A stretch of 64,000 nt of DNA from Amycolatopsis endophytica (GCF_013410405.1 NZ_JACCFK010000001.1:3844001-3908000), one strand, 5' to 3'. Numbered from the stretch's first letter, positions 41,496 through 50,967 are shown. Translations and numbers: made by a program. The notes: generated by a model not told the origin, from the sequence alone.

Positions 41496-42919
41496 TGAGC
41501 CGACGCGCGAAGATCGTTTGTACTATGGGCCCCGCGACCGCCACCGCGGACAAGGTGCGTGCCCTTGTCGACGCCGGGATGGACGTGGCGCGGCTGAACT
41601 TCAGCCACGGCAGCCACGGCGACCACAAGCAGGTGTACGACCTGATCCGCGAAGCCGCCGCCGAGACGGGGCGTGCGGTCGGCATTCTCGCCGACCTGCA
41701 GGGGCCGAAGATCCGGCTCGGCACGTTCGCCGGTGGTCCCGTCGAGTGGCGCACCGGTGACGTCGTGCGCATCACCGTGGAGGACGTGGCCGGCACCCAC
41801 GACAGGGTCTCGACCACCTACAAGGGCCTGGCCAAGGACGCCAAGCCGGGTGACCGCCTGCTCGTCGACGACGGCAAGGTGGGCCTGGTCGTCCAGGGCG
41901 TCGAGGGCCCCGACGTGGTCTGCGAGGTCACCGAAGGTGGCCCGGTCAGCAACAACAAGGGCGTCTCGCTGCCCGGCATGGACGTGTCCGTCCCGGCACT
42001 GTCGGAGAAGGACATCGAGGACCTGGAGTTCGCCCTCGAACTGGGCGCGGACTTCATCGCGCTGTCCTTTGTCCGCTCGCCGGCCGACATCGACCTGGTC
42101 CACCAGGTGATGGACCGTGTGGGCAAGGGCCGCCGCCCGGTGATCGCGAAGCTGGAGAAGCCCGAGGCCGTCTACAACCTCGAGGCCATCGTGCTCGCCT
42201 TCGACGGCGTCATGGTCGCCCGCGGTGACCTCGGTGTGGAGCTGCCGCTGGAGCAGGTACCGCTGGTGCAGAAGCGCGCGATCCAGATCGCGCGGGAGAA
42301 CGCCAAGCCGGTCATCGTCGCCACCCAGATGCTCGACTCGATGATCAACAACTCGCGCCCGACCCGTGCCGAGGCATCGGACGTGGCCAACGCGGTGCTC
42401 GACGGCGCGGACGCCGTCATGCTCTCCGGTGAGACCAGCGTGGGCCGCTACCCGGTCGAGACGGTCGAGACCATGGCCCGGATCGTGGAGGCCGTCGAGG
42501 CCGACACCCCGGCCGTGCCGCCGCTGTCCCACGTGCCGCGCACCAAGCGCGGCGTCATCTCCTACGCGGCCAAGGACATCGGCGAGCGGCTCAACGCCAA
42601 GGCGCTGGTGGCGTTCACGCAGTCCGGTGACACGGTGCGCCGCCTCGCGCGACTGCACACGCGGCTGCCGCTGCTGGCGTTCACGCCGGAGGAGAGCGTC
42701 CGCAGCCAGCTGTCGCTGACCTGGGGCACCCACACCGAGCTGGTGGCGTTCGTGGACTCGACCGACCGCATGATCAAGCAGGTCGACCGCGCGATGCTGG
42801 AGACGGGTCGCTATCAGGACGGCGACCTGGTCGTCATCGTGGCGGGCTCGCCGCCGGGCACGGTCGGGTCGACGAACCTGATCCGGGTGCACAAGCTCGG
42901 TGAGGACGACCACGCCTGA
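41495..42919 (+). CDS. pyk: Pyruvate kinase
   Basis: This 474-residue enzyme makes pyruvate and ATP from phosphoenolpyruvate and ADP. Landmarks: RRAKIVCTMGPATATADKV, ARLNFSHGSHGDH, VIAKLEKPEAV with the catalytic Lys, VMVARGDLGVELP, and TRAEASDVANAVLDGADAVM. GTG 41495 gives the usual N-terminus; the longer open frame to 41381 is rejected. It is about 2.2 kb from pfp and transcribed in the same direction, but separated by the chitinase and DUF2461 genes. Confidence 0.95.
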   Translation: MSRRAKIVCTMGPATATADKVRALVDAGMDVARLNFSHGSHGDHKQVYDLIREAAAETGRAVGILADLQGPKIRLGTFAGGPVEWRTGDVVRITVEDVAGTHDRVSTTYKGLAKDAKPGDRLLVDDGKVGLVVQGVEGPDVVCEVTEGGPVSNNKGVSLPGMDVSVPALSEKDIEDLEFALELGADFIALSFVRSPADIDLVHQVMDRVGKGRRPVIAKLEKPEAVYNLEAIVLAFDGVMVARGDLGVELPLEQVPLVQKRAIQIARENAKPVIVATQMLDSMINNSRPTRAEASDVANAVLDGADAVMLSGETSVGRYPVETVETMARIVEAVEADTPAVPPLSHVPRTKRGVISYAAKDIGERLNAKALVAFTQSGDTVRRLARLHTRLPLLAFTPEESVRSQLSLTWGTHTELVAFVDSTDRMIKQVDRAMLETGRYQDGDLVVIVAGSPPGTVGSTNLIRVHKLGEDDHA

Positions 42920-42965
42920 CCCCGTTCGCGCCATCGCGCACCACCGCGCCCCTTAAGGTCGTTCC

Positions 42966-43883
42966 ATGACCGAGATGGCGAGGGGCGCGGCGGCCGGGCT
43001 GGACGCGCAGGAGGGTGCCGGCGGGCAGGCGGTGCTCGACAACCTCGTGGCGCTGCTGGACCTGGAGCGCATCGAAGAGGACATCTTCCGCGGGGTGAGC
43101 CCTGCGCACTCGCCGGTGCGCGTGTTCGGTGGTCAGGTCGCCGGTCAGGCCCTGGTGGCGGCGGGACGAACCGTGCCGCCGGAACGTCACGTGCACTCGC
43201 TGCACGCGTACTTCATCCGCGGCGGCGATCCGCGGGTCCCGATCGTCTACGAGGTCGACCGCATCCGCGACGGCCGCTCGTTCACGACCCGGCGCGTCAC
43301 CGCGGTCCAGCACGGCAAGGCGATCTTCGCGTTGTCGGCGTCGTTCCAGAAGACCGAGCCGGGCCTGGAGCACGCCGACGAGATGCCCGACGTGCCGGGC
43401 CCGGAGACGCTGCCGACGTACCCCGAGCGGTTGCGGGACTTCCCGCGGCGGGCGCCGGACGCCCGGCAGCGCCCGCGTCCGATCGACCTCCGGTACGTCA
43501 ACGACCCGCCGTGGGTGACCCGGCAGACGGGTGAGCGGCCGGACCGCAACCAGGTGTGGATGCGGGCGGACGGCGTGCTGCCCGACGATCCGCTGCTGCA
43601 CGTGTGCGTGCTGACCTACGCCTCGGACATGACGCTGCTCGACTCGCCGCTGGCGCGGCACGGCGTGTACTGGGACCTGGACCGGGTGCTGGGCGCCAGC
43701 CTGGACCACGCGCTGTGGTTCCACCGCCCGTTCCGGGCCGACGAGTGGTTCCTCTACGACTGCGAGTCGCCGTCGGCCTCCGGCGGGCGCGGACTGGCGA
43801 CCGGCCGTTTCTTCAGCCAGGACGGCCGCCTGCTCGCCACCGTCGTGCAGGAGGGCCTGCTCCGGGTCATCCCGCAGGACTGA
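42966..43883 (+). CDS. tesB: Acyl-CoA thioesterase II
   Basis: This 305-residue double-hotdog thioesterase hydrolyses medium- and long-chain acyl-CoA. Features: RVFGGQVAGQALVAAGRTV, HSLHAYFIRGGDP, YASDMTLLDSPLARHG and the C-terminal VVQEGLLR, which supply the Asp-Thr-Gln active-site triad of the TesB type. ATG 42966 follows pyk by 46 bp. Expected role: acyl-CoA turnover. Confidence 0.92.
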   Translation: MTEMARGAAAGLDAQEGAGGQAVLDNLVALLDLERIEEDIFRGVSPAHSPVRVFGGQVAGQALVAAGRTVPPERHVHSLHAYFIRGGDPRVPIVYEVDRIRDGRSFTTRRVTAVQHGKAIFALSASFQKTEPGLEHADEMPDVPGPETLPTYPERLRDFPRRAPDARQRPRPIDLRYVNDPPWVTRQTGERPDRNQVWMRADGVLPDDPLLHVCVLTYASDMTLLDSPLARHGVYWDLDRVLGASLDHALWFHRPFRADEWFLYDCESPSASGGRGLATGRFFSQDGRLLATVVQEGLLRVIPQD

Positions 43884-43931
43884 TGGCGGGCCCCCGACGT
43901 GGCATTGGTGGCGTCTGACGCTCCGAACGGC

Positions 43932-44297
43932 TCAGCCGAGCGGGCTCAGTGAGGCGGTGCGGCGGCGGCGCAGGTGCTTGGTCCGCTGTGTCACCACGTC
44001 TTCGATCGCCGGGCCGAGGCTGAGCTGGGCGGCGAGGTAGGCGCGGCACGGCGTCCGCCCGCGGCGGCGGAACAGGAACCGCGACATCCGGCTGCGGCAG
44101 ACGGGGCAGTGGCCCCGTGCATCCGGGGCGTGCGTGGCCAGCGTGGCGCGCAGGGCTTCTACCAGGAGAGGGATCTCACGCTCGGCGAGATCGGCGGCGC
44201 GGTCGCGGTCGGCGATGTCCACCGAACGGCTGAGATCGTCCAGCCGGCGCTGCACGGAGGTCTGTAGGGGACCGACGATGGTGTCGCGGTCGAACAC
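43932..44297 (-). CDS. Small Cys/Arg-rich protein of unknown function
   Basis: This 121-residue protein is not recognised. It has a helical N-terminal half (LQTSVQRRLDDLSRSVDIAD), a CPVC knuckle with basic flanks (GHCPVCRSRMSRFLFRRRG), a further Cys in RTPCRAYLA and a basic C-terminus, so zinc or nucleic-acid binding is possible. AGGAGG directly upstream makes GTG 44297 convincing. It is divergent from the XRE gene across a palindromic site (44348-44362). Confidence 0.65.
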   Translation of the reverse strand: MFDRDTIVGPLQTSVQRRLDDLSRSVDIADRDRAADLAEREIPLLVEALRATLATHAPDARGHCPVCRSRMSRFLFRRRGRTPCRAYLAAQLSLGPAIEDVVTQRTKHLRRRRTASLSPLG

Positions 44298-44347
44298 GCC
44301 GCCTCCTGGGGATGGATCAGTTCGCGAAGGCAACACTACCCCGGCAA

Positions 44348-44362
44348 TCTGCAATTTGCAGA
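44348..44362. promoter_or_regulatory. 15-bp palindrome in divergent promoter region
   Basis: TCTGCAA-T-TTGCAGA is a perfect palindrome around a central base. It sits 51 bp upstream of the minus-strand start at 44297 and 131 bp upstream of the XRE start at 44493. A plausible ligand is the adjacent XRE protein or a dimeric repressor. Confidence 0.5.
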
Positions 44363-44492
44363 CCGGTAATGGCGGAAGATACCTCATGGGGGTGAGCCGC
44401 CCGGGCTCCGATTTCGGATTCGGCTGGTTAGATGGAACGCGTTGTCCACGAGCCGCCGGGGGGAATGCGCGGGCCGGAGTGGAGGAGCGGAG

Positions 44493-45344
44493 ATGAGCCG
44501 GGGTCAGGGCCCAACGATTCGCCGACGGCGACTGGCGAGCGAACTGCGGCGGTTGCGTGAAACGGCCGATCTCACGATCGACGAGGTGGCCGAGAAACTC
44601 GAGTGTTCCGCGTCGAAGATCAGCCGCATCGAAACCGGGCACGTCGGTGTCACGCCGCGCGACGCGCGGGACATGCTGGAGCTGTACGGTCAGGCCGGTG
44701 ACGAGCGCGAGGCGCTGGTCCAGCTGGCACGCGAAGCCCGGAAGCCGGGCTGGTGGCAGGCCTACAAGGAGGTCTTCACCGGGACGTTCGTCGGTCTGGA
44801 GGCCGACGCCAGCTCGCTGCGGGCGTTCCAGGCGCTGCTCGTGCCGGGCCTGCTGCAGACCGAGCCGTACGCCCGCGCGGTCATCCGCGCCATGCGGCCG
44901 GACGCCGACGAGTCCGATATCCAGCGCCGGGTCGCCGCGCGCACCGCGCGCCAGGAGCTGCTGACCGATCCCAACCCACCGGAGTACTGGGCCGTCATCG
45001 ACGAGGCGGTGCTGCACCGTGTGGTCGGCGGCCCCGAGGTGATGGCCCACCAGTCCGATCGCCTGCTCACCATGGCCCAGTTGCCGCACGTCACCATTCA
45101 GGTCGTCCCGTTCGGCACCGGTGCCCATCCGGGCATGGAGGGACCGTTCCTGATCCTCGGTTTCCCGGAGCAGGCCGACCCCGATGTGGTGTATGTGGAC
45201 AGCACTTCGGGTGGTTTTTTCCTGGAGCTGCCCCCCGATGTGCGCCGCTATATCCTCATGTTCGATCATTTGCGTGCGACGGCTCTGAAACCGGACGACT
45301 CGGTCGATGTGATCGCCGCGGCCGCCGAGCGTTTCAACGGATAA
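44493..45344 (+). CDS. XRE-family regulator with DUF5753 domain
   Basis: This 283-residue protein has an N-terminal Xre helix-turn-helix (LRETADLTIDEVAEKLECSA, then SKISRIETGHVGV) and a C-terminal DUF5753 region (GLEADASSLRAFQALLVPGL, QVVPFGTGAHPGMEGPF). Such proteins form regulatory pairs with small DUF397 proteins in Streptomyces-type development. GGAGGAGCGGAG sets the ATG at 44493. The DUF397 gene follows 55 bp downstream. Confidence 0.9.
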   Translation: MSRGQGPTIRRRRLASELRRLRETADLTIDEVAEKLECSASKISRIETGHVGVTPRDARDMLELYGQAGDEREALVQLAREARKPGWWQAYKEVFTGTFVGLEADASSLRAFQALLVPGLLQTEPYARAVIRAMRPDADESDIQRRVAARTARQELLTDPNPPEYWAVIDEAVLHRVVGGPEVMAHQSDRLLTMAQLPHVTIQVVPFGTGAHPGMEGPFLILGFPEQADPDVVYVDSTSGGFFLELPPDVRRYILMFDHLRATALKPDDSVDVIAAAAERFNG

Positions 45345-45399
45345 CGGTTGCCCGGGTGAGCCGTACCCAACGTGAGCCTGGGAAGTGAGGTGGGGAGAA

Positions 45400-45600
45400 A
45401 TGTCCCATGTGGAGCGATCTGTCCCGGTGTGGCGCAAGAGCAGCCACAGCGGCGGCGGGAACGACTGCGTCGAGGTCGCGATGATCGCCGGGGGTGTCGG
45501 CGTGCGCGACTCCAAGAACCCCGGCGGGGGCGAGCTGCACGTCTCCGCCGAGAGCTGGCGCGGTCTGCTCCGCGCCGTGGGTGCGGTCGACCGCGCCTGA
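45400..45600 (+). CDS. DUF397 small protein, partner of the XRE regulator
   Basis: This 66-residue protein matches DUF397: VWRKSSHSGGGNDCVEVA, VGVRDSKNPGGGELHVSAE, SWRGLL. Family members pair with Xre/DUF5753 regulators and seem to modulate them. ATG 45400 follows GAGGTGGGGAG. An ATG at 45385 would add five residues but has a poorer ribosome site. A strong hairpin follows. Confidence 0.88.
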   Translation: MSHVERSVPVWRKSSHSGGGNDCVEVAMIAGGVGVRDSKNPGGGELHVSAESWRGLLRAVGAVDRA

Positions 45601-45613
45601 GCAGCCGATCGGG

Positions 45614-45665
45614 CGACCCCTTACGCCGCCACCCAGGGGATGAGGCGGGGTAAGGGGTCGTTTCG
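45614..45665 (+). terminator. Long-stem terminator after DUF397 gene
   Basis: Arms 45614-45630 and 45644-45660 pair over 17 bp with one mismatch and a 13-base loop, followed by TTTCGTCTT. It starts 14 bp after the DUF397 stop. Confidence 0.75.
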
Positions 45666-45758
45666 TCTTCCGGACGAGGTGATCGTCCGATGCCGGGGAA
45701 CCGCCCTCAGGCCGACTCTTGGGTTCACAGGGGAATCGAGAGCGGAAGAGGGACTCCC

Positions 45759-45929
45759 ATGCGTAACGAGTTGATGTTCGACGCGGTGATGGCCGAGGTG
45801 GCGTACCGCCGTGAGCAGCTGGAGAAGGCGGGACGGCCAGGGCGCCGCTGGTTCGGGCGCCGCAGCGTCGAGGTCCGCGTACCGGAGCAGCGCCGACCCA
45901 GTACGGACGAGCTGGTCCGGGCGGGGTAA
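45759..45929 (+). CDS. Small basic protein, unknown function
   Basis: This 56-residue protein is hypothetical. Its first half is helical (NELMFDAVMAEVAYRREQLE) and the second basic (GRRWFGRRSVEVRVPEQRRP). GCGGAAGAGGG upstream is a fair ribosome site for ATG 45759. Codon use is normal for the genome. It sits between the XRE/DUF397 pair and the LAL regulator. Confidence 0.5.
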   Translation: MRNELMFDAVMAEVAYRREQLEKAGRPGRRWFGRRSVEVRVPEQRRPSTDELVRAG

Positions 45930-45991
45930 GGGGCAGGCGTGGTCCGCCTGTGGCGAAAACCGTGCCGGAAATGTCGGTGGGGTGCGACAGA

Positions 45992-48900
45992 ATGATGCTC
46001 GTGCCCCGCCTCGGTTCCGGAATCCCCTTGGTCGCCCGCGCTGACGAGATGCGACAGCTGCGTGCTGCGTTCTCCAGCGCCGAGCGGGGGGAGGCGTGCG
46101 CGGTCCTCGTCTCGGGTGACGCCGGGGTGGGCAAGACCCGGTTGCTGACCGAGCTGTCCGAGCATGCCGCCTCCCGTGGCGCGCTCGTCCTCACGGGGCG
46201 GTGTCTCGACGTCCGGGAGGGTGGTCTGCCGTATCTGCCCTTCGCCGAGGCGCTGGCGCCGCTGAGCCTCGACGAGGATCCCGTCGTCGCGGAGGCGGTG
46301 CTGGTTCGGCCGGCGCTGGCACGGCTGCTGCCGCAGGGGGTCATGCCGCCCTCGCCCGCCGGTGAGCATCTGGTGCCGGACACCTCCGCCGAGCGCGACG
46401 TGCCGTACCGGGTGCGCCCGGAGCAGGATCTCGGGCAGCTGCAGCTGTTCGACGCGGTGCTGGGTGTGCTGACCCAGGTCGCCGTGCACCGGCCGGTCGT
46501 GCTCGTGCTCGAGGATCTGCACTGGGCCGACTCGTCGAGCCGGAACCTGCTGTCGTTCCTGCTCAACCGCCTGCGGGGGAAGCGGTTGCTCGTGGTTGCC
46601 AGCTACCGTGACGAGGACGTGTACCGGCGGCACCCGCTGCGGGCGCTGCTCGTCGAGATGGTGCGGCTGCCGGTGGTGACGCAGGTCGAGCTGCGGCCGT
46701 TCGGCGCGGCGGAGGCACGGGCGTTCGTCGAGGCCCTGGCCGACGCACCGGTGCCAGCGGAAGTCCTCGCCGGGGTCGCGGAGCGGTCGGAGGGCAACCC
46801 GTTCTTTGCCGAGGAGCTGATGGCCGCCGGAGTGGAGTGCGAGGACCTGCCTGCCGGGCTGGCCGAGGTGCTGTTGTCCCGGCTGGAACGGCTCTCGCCG
46901 GAGGCGCGCCGGGTGGTCCGGACCATCTCCGCGGCCGGTGACTCGGTGTCGCACGCGGCGCTGGCCGAGGTCACCGGGCTGGACGAGCTGGAGCTGGACG
47001 AGGCGTTGCGCGAAGCGGTGCATCACCATGTGCTGGTCATCGAGCGCGGTGCCTACACCTTCCGGCACGCGCTGCTGCAGGAGGCGGTGTACGGGGACCT
47101 GTTGCCGGGGGAACGGGTCCGCATGCACGCGGCCTACGCGGCGCGCATCGGCCGCACCCCGCAGGGGCGGGGCCACGACGCGAAGCTGGCCTACCACAGT
47201 CTGCGCAGCCGGGACCTGAGGACGGCGTTGCCCGCGCTGCTGCGGGCGGCGGACGAGGCCGAGCGGCTGGGTGCCCCGGGCGCGGCGCTGCGGCACATCG
47301 AACAGGCGCTGGAGATCTGGGACGCGGTACCGGAGGCCGACCGGCCCGAGCGCATCGACGAGCTGAAGCTGCTGCAGGAGGCGTCCTACTTCGCGGCCAC
47401 CTCGGGTGAGCCGGAACGGGCCATCGCGTTCGGCCGCTCCGCCGTGCATGCCCTGAACCGGGGCGTGCCGCGCGAGACGGCGGCGAAGGTGTGGCGCCGG
47501 CTGGCCGAGGTCCTGCTCAACGCCGAGGGCACGCTGCACGAGGCGCTGAACGCGATCAACCGGGCGTGGGAGCTGGTCGCCGACAGTGAGCCGAGCAAGA
47601 CGCGGGCGTGGGTGCTGGCCACGCGGGCCGCGATCCTGCGCAACGCGGGCCGGTACGAGGACTCGAACTGGAACGCACGCACCGCGGTCGCCGACGCCAA
47701 GGCCGTCGGTGCCACCGGTGCCGAAGCCGCCGCGCTGGTCACGCTCGGCGCGCTGGCCGACGCAGCCGACGATCCGGCCGAGGCTCGCGCGCGCCTGCGG
47801 GAGGCCGAGAACAAGGCCCTCGAATCCGGATCACTGAACGTCGGGCTGCGCGCGGTGTGCTTCCTGGGGATGAGCCACGAGGACCTGGGCGAGTACGACG
47901 CGGCGATCGACATCTACCGCCGGGGCGTCGAGCGCGCGGAGGAGACCGGGCTGACGTGGAGCATCTACGGGCTGGAGATGCGGGCGCGGTACGTCAGCTT
48001 GCGTTACCTGAGCGGTGACTGGCCCGCGATGGCGAGCACGAACGCGCCCGCCCGCGGGGTGTCGAGCATGCTCGCCGCGCGGATGACGTCGTCGTGGTTG
48101 CCCTTCGCCGTCGCGCGGGGGCGGGTCGCCACCGCGGAGAAGCATCTGGCGGAGCTGCGGCCGCACTGGCGGGCGGAGCCGTTGACGGCGATCGTGAGCG
48201 GGGCGACGGGGGCCGAGCTCGCGTTCTGGCAGGGCGAGTACGAGATGGCCGTGGCACGGGTGTGGAAGGTCATCGAGTTCCTGTTGTCCTTCGACGAGGG
48301 TTATCTGCTCGCCACCGTCCGCCTCGGCGCGCTGGGAGTCGAGGCCGCCGCGGTCTGGGCGGCGGGTGCCCGTCTGCGTGGTGACGAGGGCGCGGCCGGC
48401 CAGGCCGCCGCCGCGGGCCGGAAGCTGGTCGACCACGTCCGGCACGCGGGTGCGAACGGCACGCCGCGAGCCAGCACACTCGGTCCGGAAGCCCGTGCCT
48501 GGCTCGCCAGGGCGGAAGCCTCCGCGAGCGGTCTGGATGGTCTGCCCGACCCGTCCCTGTGGGCGAGGGCGGTGGAGGGTTTCGGCTACGGCGCGGTCTA
48601 CGAACAGGCCATCTGCCGCTGGCACCACGCTCAGTCACTCTTGGCCACGCAGGAGAACGCCGACCTGGCGGCGAAGGAGTTGGTGGCCGCACACGAGGTC
48701 GCGGACCGCCTCGACGCAGCTTTCCTGCGCGACGCCGTCCGCGAACTCGCGCGCCGGGCGCGCGTCGAAATCCCCGGCGTCACCCCGAAACCGCTCGCCC
48801 GCCCCACGATCGACCCGCTGACCGAACGCGAGCGCGCCGTGCTGGAACGCGTGGCGCTGGGCCGCACGAACAAGCAGGTCGGTGAGGAGCTCTACATCAG

Positions 48901-49024
48901 CGAGAAAACGGTCAGCGTGCACCTTTCGAGAGTCATGGCCAAACTCGGCGCCAGCCGGCGCGCGGAGGCGGTGGCCATCGCCTACGACCGGGGTTTACTG
49001 GCCCAAGGCGCCCAAACGCCATAG
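45992..49024 (+). CDS. LAL-type LuxR-family transcriptional regulator
   Basis: This large regulator of about 1010 residues has an N-terminal AAA-type ATPase (Walker A GDAGVGKTRL, Walker B LVLEDLHWADS), a long helical TPR-like middle and a C-terminal LuxR helix-turn-helix (LTERERAVLERVALGRTNKQ, then SEKTVSVHLSRVMAKLGA). LAL proteins often activate specialised or catabolic gene sets. Possible starts are GTG 45950, ATG 45971 and ATG 45992; I prefer the last because the conserved region (PLVARADEMRQL) follows closely. Its target is not evident, and it stands alone. Confidence 0.85.
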   Translation: MMLVPRLGSGIPLVARADEMRQLRAAFSSAERGEACAVLVSGDAGVGKTRLLTELSEHAASRGALVLTGRCLDVREGGLPYLPFAEALAPLSLDEDPVVAEAVLVRPALARLLPQGVMPPSPAGEHLVPDTSAERDVPYRVRPEQDLGQLQLFDAVLGVLTQVAVHRPVVLVLEDLHWADSSSRNLLSFLLNRLRGKRLLVVASYRDEDVYRRHPLRALLVEMVRLPVVTQVELRPFGAAEARAFVEALADAPVPAEVLAGVAERSEGNPFFAEELMAAGVECEDLPAGLAEVLLSRLERLSPEARRVVRTISAAGDSVSHAALAEVTGLDELELDEALREAVHHHVLVIERGAYTFRHALLQEAVYGDLLPGERVRMHAAYAARIGRTPQGRGHDAKLAYHSLRSRDLRTALPALLRAADEAERLGAPGAALRHIEQALEIWDAVPEADRPERIDELKLLQEASYFAATSGEPERAIAFGRSAVHALNRGVPRETAAKVWRRLAEVLLNAEGTLHEALNAINRAWELVADSEPSKTRAWVLATRAAILRNAGRYEDSNWNARTAVADAKAVGATGAEAAALVTLGALADAADDPAEARARLREAENKALESGSLNVGLRAVCFLGMSHEDLGEYDAAIDIYRRGVERAEETGLTWSIYGLEMRARYVSLRYLSGDWPAMASTNAPARGVSSMLAARMTSSWLPFAVARGRVATAEKHLAELRPHWRAEPLTAIVSGATGAELAFWQGEYEMAVARVWKVIEFLLSFDEGYLLATVRLGALGVEAAAVWAAGARLRGDEGAAGQAAAAGRKLVDHVRHAGANGTPRASTLGPEARAWLARAEASASGLDGLPDPSLWARAVEGFGYGAVYEQAICRWHHAQSLLATQENADLAAKELVAAHEVADRLDAAFLRDAVRELARRARVEIPGVTPKPLARPTIDPLTERERAVLERVALGRTNKQVGEELYISEKTVSVHLSRVMAKLGASRRAEAVAIAYDRGLLAQGAQTP

Positions 49025-49068
49025 CAGGGCGAGCGTCAGCGACCCTTCGTCAAGGTAACCCGGGCCGC

Positions 49069-49111
49069 AAAACCCCTGGTCATCCCGGGGTCAGCCCGTC
49101 CGGCGAGGACT
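49069..49111 (+). repeat. Dispersed 43-bp intergenic repeat, copy 2
   Basis: This copy matches 16899-16941 with two substitutions. It lies in the 273-bp gap between the LAL stop and the gabD2 stop. Near the LAL stop, GGCGAGCGTCAGCGA resembles the sequence after the udgX stop. Later in this gap, GTCCTTTTT (about 49224) and AAAAAGGAC (about 49287) form an imperfect inverted repeat that may end gabD2 transcription. Confidence 0.75.
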
Positions 49112-49297
49112 CCTTGGATCTTCACAGCCGGGCGCTGCGCGCAAAAGATGACCTGGGCTTTCCCCCGACGCCTGATCGTGGGGAGCTGTGTATCGGGGGC
49201 GGGGAAGGTGCGGGTGAGGTGGTGGTCCTTTTTGGTGCCAGGCCGCCGGTTCAGCGCACGGGCGGCCGCACCGGCTCCCGCGTCAGAAAAAGGACCT

Positions 49298-50908
49298 TCA
49301 CCGTCGAGGAAGCTTGCCCAGCAACCGAATTCCGGTGGTCATCGCTCGCGCCCAGACCTTTCCCGGCACCACACGAGGCGGCCGCAACCGCACTCCGCGC
49401 TGCACCGCGATCGACTGCGCCTCCGTGTACTTCAGCAAACCGTCCCGTCCGTTGCGTCGTCCGACGCCGGATTCCTTCATGCCTCCCATGGGCAGCCCGA
49501 CGGTGCCGAACGTCGCCGCGTAGCCCTCGTTCACGTTGACCGTTCCGGCCTTCAACCGTGTGGCCACCGCCCACCCAGCCGCCGCGCTGCCGGACCACAC
49601 GCTCGCGTTCAGGCCGTACTCGGTGTCGTTCGCGCGCTCGATGGCCTCGTCCAGGTCCGTGTACCCGTAGATCGCCACGACCGGGCCGAACGTCTCCTCC
49701 CGGAACAGCGCCACATCCTCGGTCACGTCGGTCAGCACGGTCGGCTCGTAGAACAGCGGCCCGAGGTCGGGACGTGCCCGGCCGCCGGTCAGGATCGTGG
49801 CTCCCTTGGCACGGGCGTCGTCCACGTGGGCGGTCACCGCGGCGAGCTGATCGGCGTTGGTGAGTGAACCCATGCCGGCGCCGTAACCCAGATCGGTGCC
49901 CAGCTTGAGCGCCCGCGTCTTCGCCACGAAGGCCTTCGTGAACTCCTCGCGGACGTTCTCGTGCACGTAGATCCGCTCGACCGACACGCAGAGCTGCCCG
50001 GCGGAGGAGAAGCACGCCGTCACCGCGCCGGCAGCGGCCTTCGACACCGGCGCGTCGGGCAGGACGATCATCGGGTTCTTGCCGCCCAGCTCCAGGGAAT
50101 ATCCGGTCAGCCGTCCCGCGACCTTCTCCGCGAGCGACTTGCCCGTCGGCGTCGAGCCGGTGAAACACAGGTAATCCGACTCCTCGACCAATGCGTCCCC
50201 GATGCGCGAACCCCGCCCGAGCACGATCCGCCACACCCCCGCGGGCAACCCGGCCTCGGCCGCCAGCTCGTGCAGCCACAGCGCGGACAACGCGGTCTGG
50301 TTGTCCGGCTTCTGCACGACCGCGTTGCCTGCCGCGAGCGCGGGCAGCACGTCCATCGCCGTCAGCGCGAGCGGGTAGTTCCACGGTGAGATCACCCCGA
50401 CGACGCCCTTCGGGTGCCGGATCTCGCCTGCCTTCGTCGCGACCGGAATGACTCCCGCGACGCGGCGGGCGCCCAGGAACTTCGCGCTGTGCTCGCCGTA
50501 GTAGCCCGCGACCAGTGCGGTGGCGCTGACCTCGTCGAACGCGTCGAGACGCGCCTTACCGGCTTCGAGCTGCACCAGGTTCAGGATCTCTTCCTGGTGA
50601 CGCAGGATGAGCTGCCCGAGCCGCTTGAGCACGCGCTGCCGCTCGGTCGCCGGGCGCGCGGCCCACTCACGTTGCGCCATCCGGGCCTCACCGAACACGG
50701 CGCGCACCTCGGCGTCGGTCGCCTGCGGCAGCGCCGCCGTGGGCAGGCCGGTGAACGGCGCGGTGATCTCGACCGGGGCGGAATCCTGGCCGCCTTCCGC
50801 GCGGCGGGCGAGCTGAGCGGCCCGGGCGGCGGTCGGCGCGCCGGCGATCCCGCCCACGGTGTTCGGCTCCGTCGAAGCCTCGCCCGTGGACGCGGTGGTG
50901 CTGGTCAT
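49298..50908 (-). CDS. gabD2: Succinic semialdehyde dehydrogenase (NADP+)
   Basis: This 536-residue aldehyde dehydrogenase oxidises succinic semialdehyde to succinate. Active-site blocks are LELGGKNPMIVLPDAP with the general-base Glu and CFSSAGQLCVSVERIYV with the catalytic Cys. The N-terminal extension of about 45 residues is poorly ordered. AGGAGGG upstream fixes ATG 50908. It resembles the mycobacterial GabD2 group. A perfect palindrome lies about 43 bp upstream of the start. Confidence 0.88.
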   Translation of the reverse strand: MTSTTASTGEASTEPNTVGGIAGAPTAARAAQLARRAEGGQDSAPVEITAPFTGLPTAALPQATDAEVRAVFGEARMAQREWAARPATERQRVLKRLGQLILRHQEEILNLVQLEAGKARLDAFDEVSATALVAGYYGEHSAKFLGARRVAGVIPVATKAGEIRHPKGVVGVISPWNYPLALTAMDVLPALAAGNAVVQKPDNQTALSALWLHELAAEAGLPAGVWRIVLGRGSRIGDALVEESDYLCFTGSTPTGKSLAEKVAGRLTGYSLELGGKNPMIVLPDAPVSKAAAGAVTACFSSAGQLCVSVERIYVHENVREEFTKAFVAKTRALKLGTDLGYGAGMGSLTNADQLAAVTAHVDDARAKGATILTGGRARPDLGPLFYEPTVLTDVTEDVALFREETFGPVVAIYGYTDLDEAIERANDTEYGLNASVWSGSAAAGWAVATRLKAGTVNVNEGYAATFGTVGLPMGGMKESGVGRRNGRDGLLKYTEAQSIAVQRGVRLRPPRVVPGKVWARAMTTGIRLLGKLPRR

Positions 50909-50950
50909 CGGCCCTCCTGACGCTGGTCGGCAACGTTACCGGCGAGTACA

Positions 50951-50967
50951 GCATACCGCCGGTATGC
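50951..50967. promoter_or_regulatory. 17-bp perfect palindrome upstream of gabD2
   Basis: GCATACCG-C-CGGTATGC is perfect over both 8-bp arms. It lies 43-59 bp upstream of the gabD2 start, a usual place for a TetR or GntR operator. It differs from the palindrome next to the TetR/acyl-CoA dehydrogenase pair, so another regulator may bind it. Confidence 0.6.
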
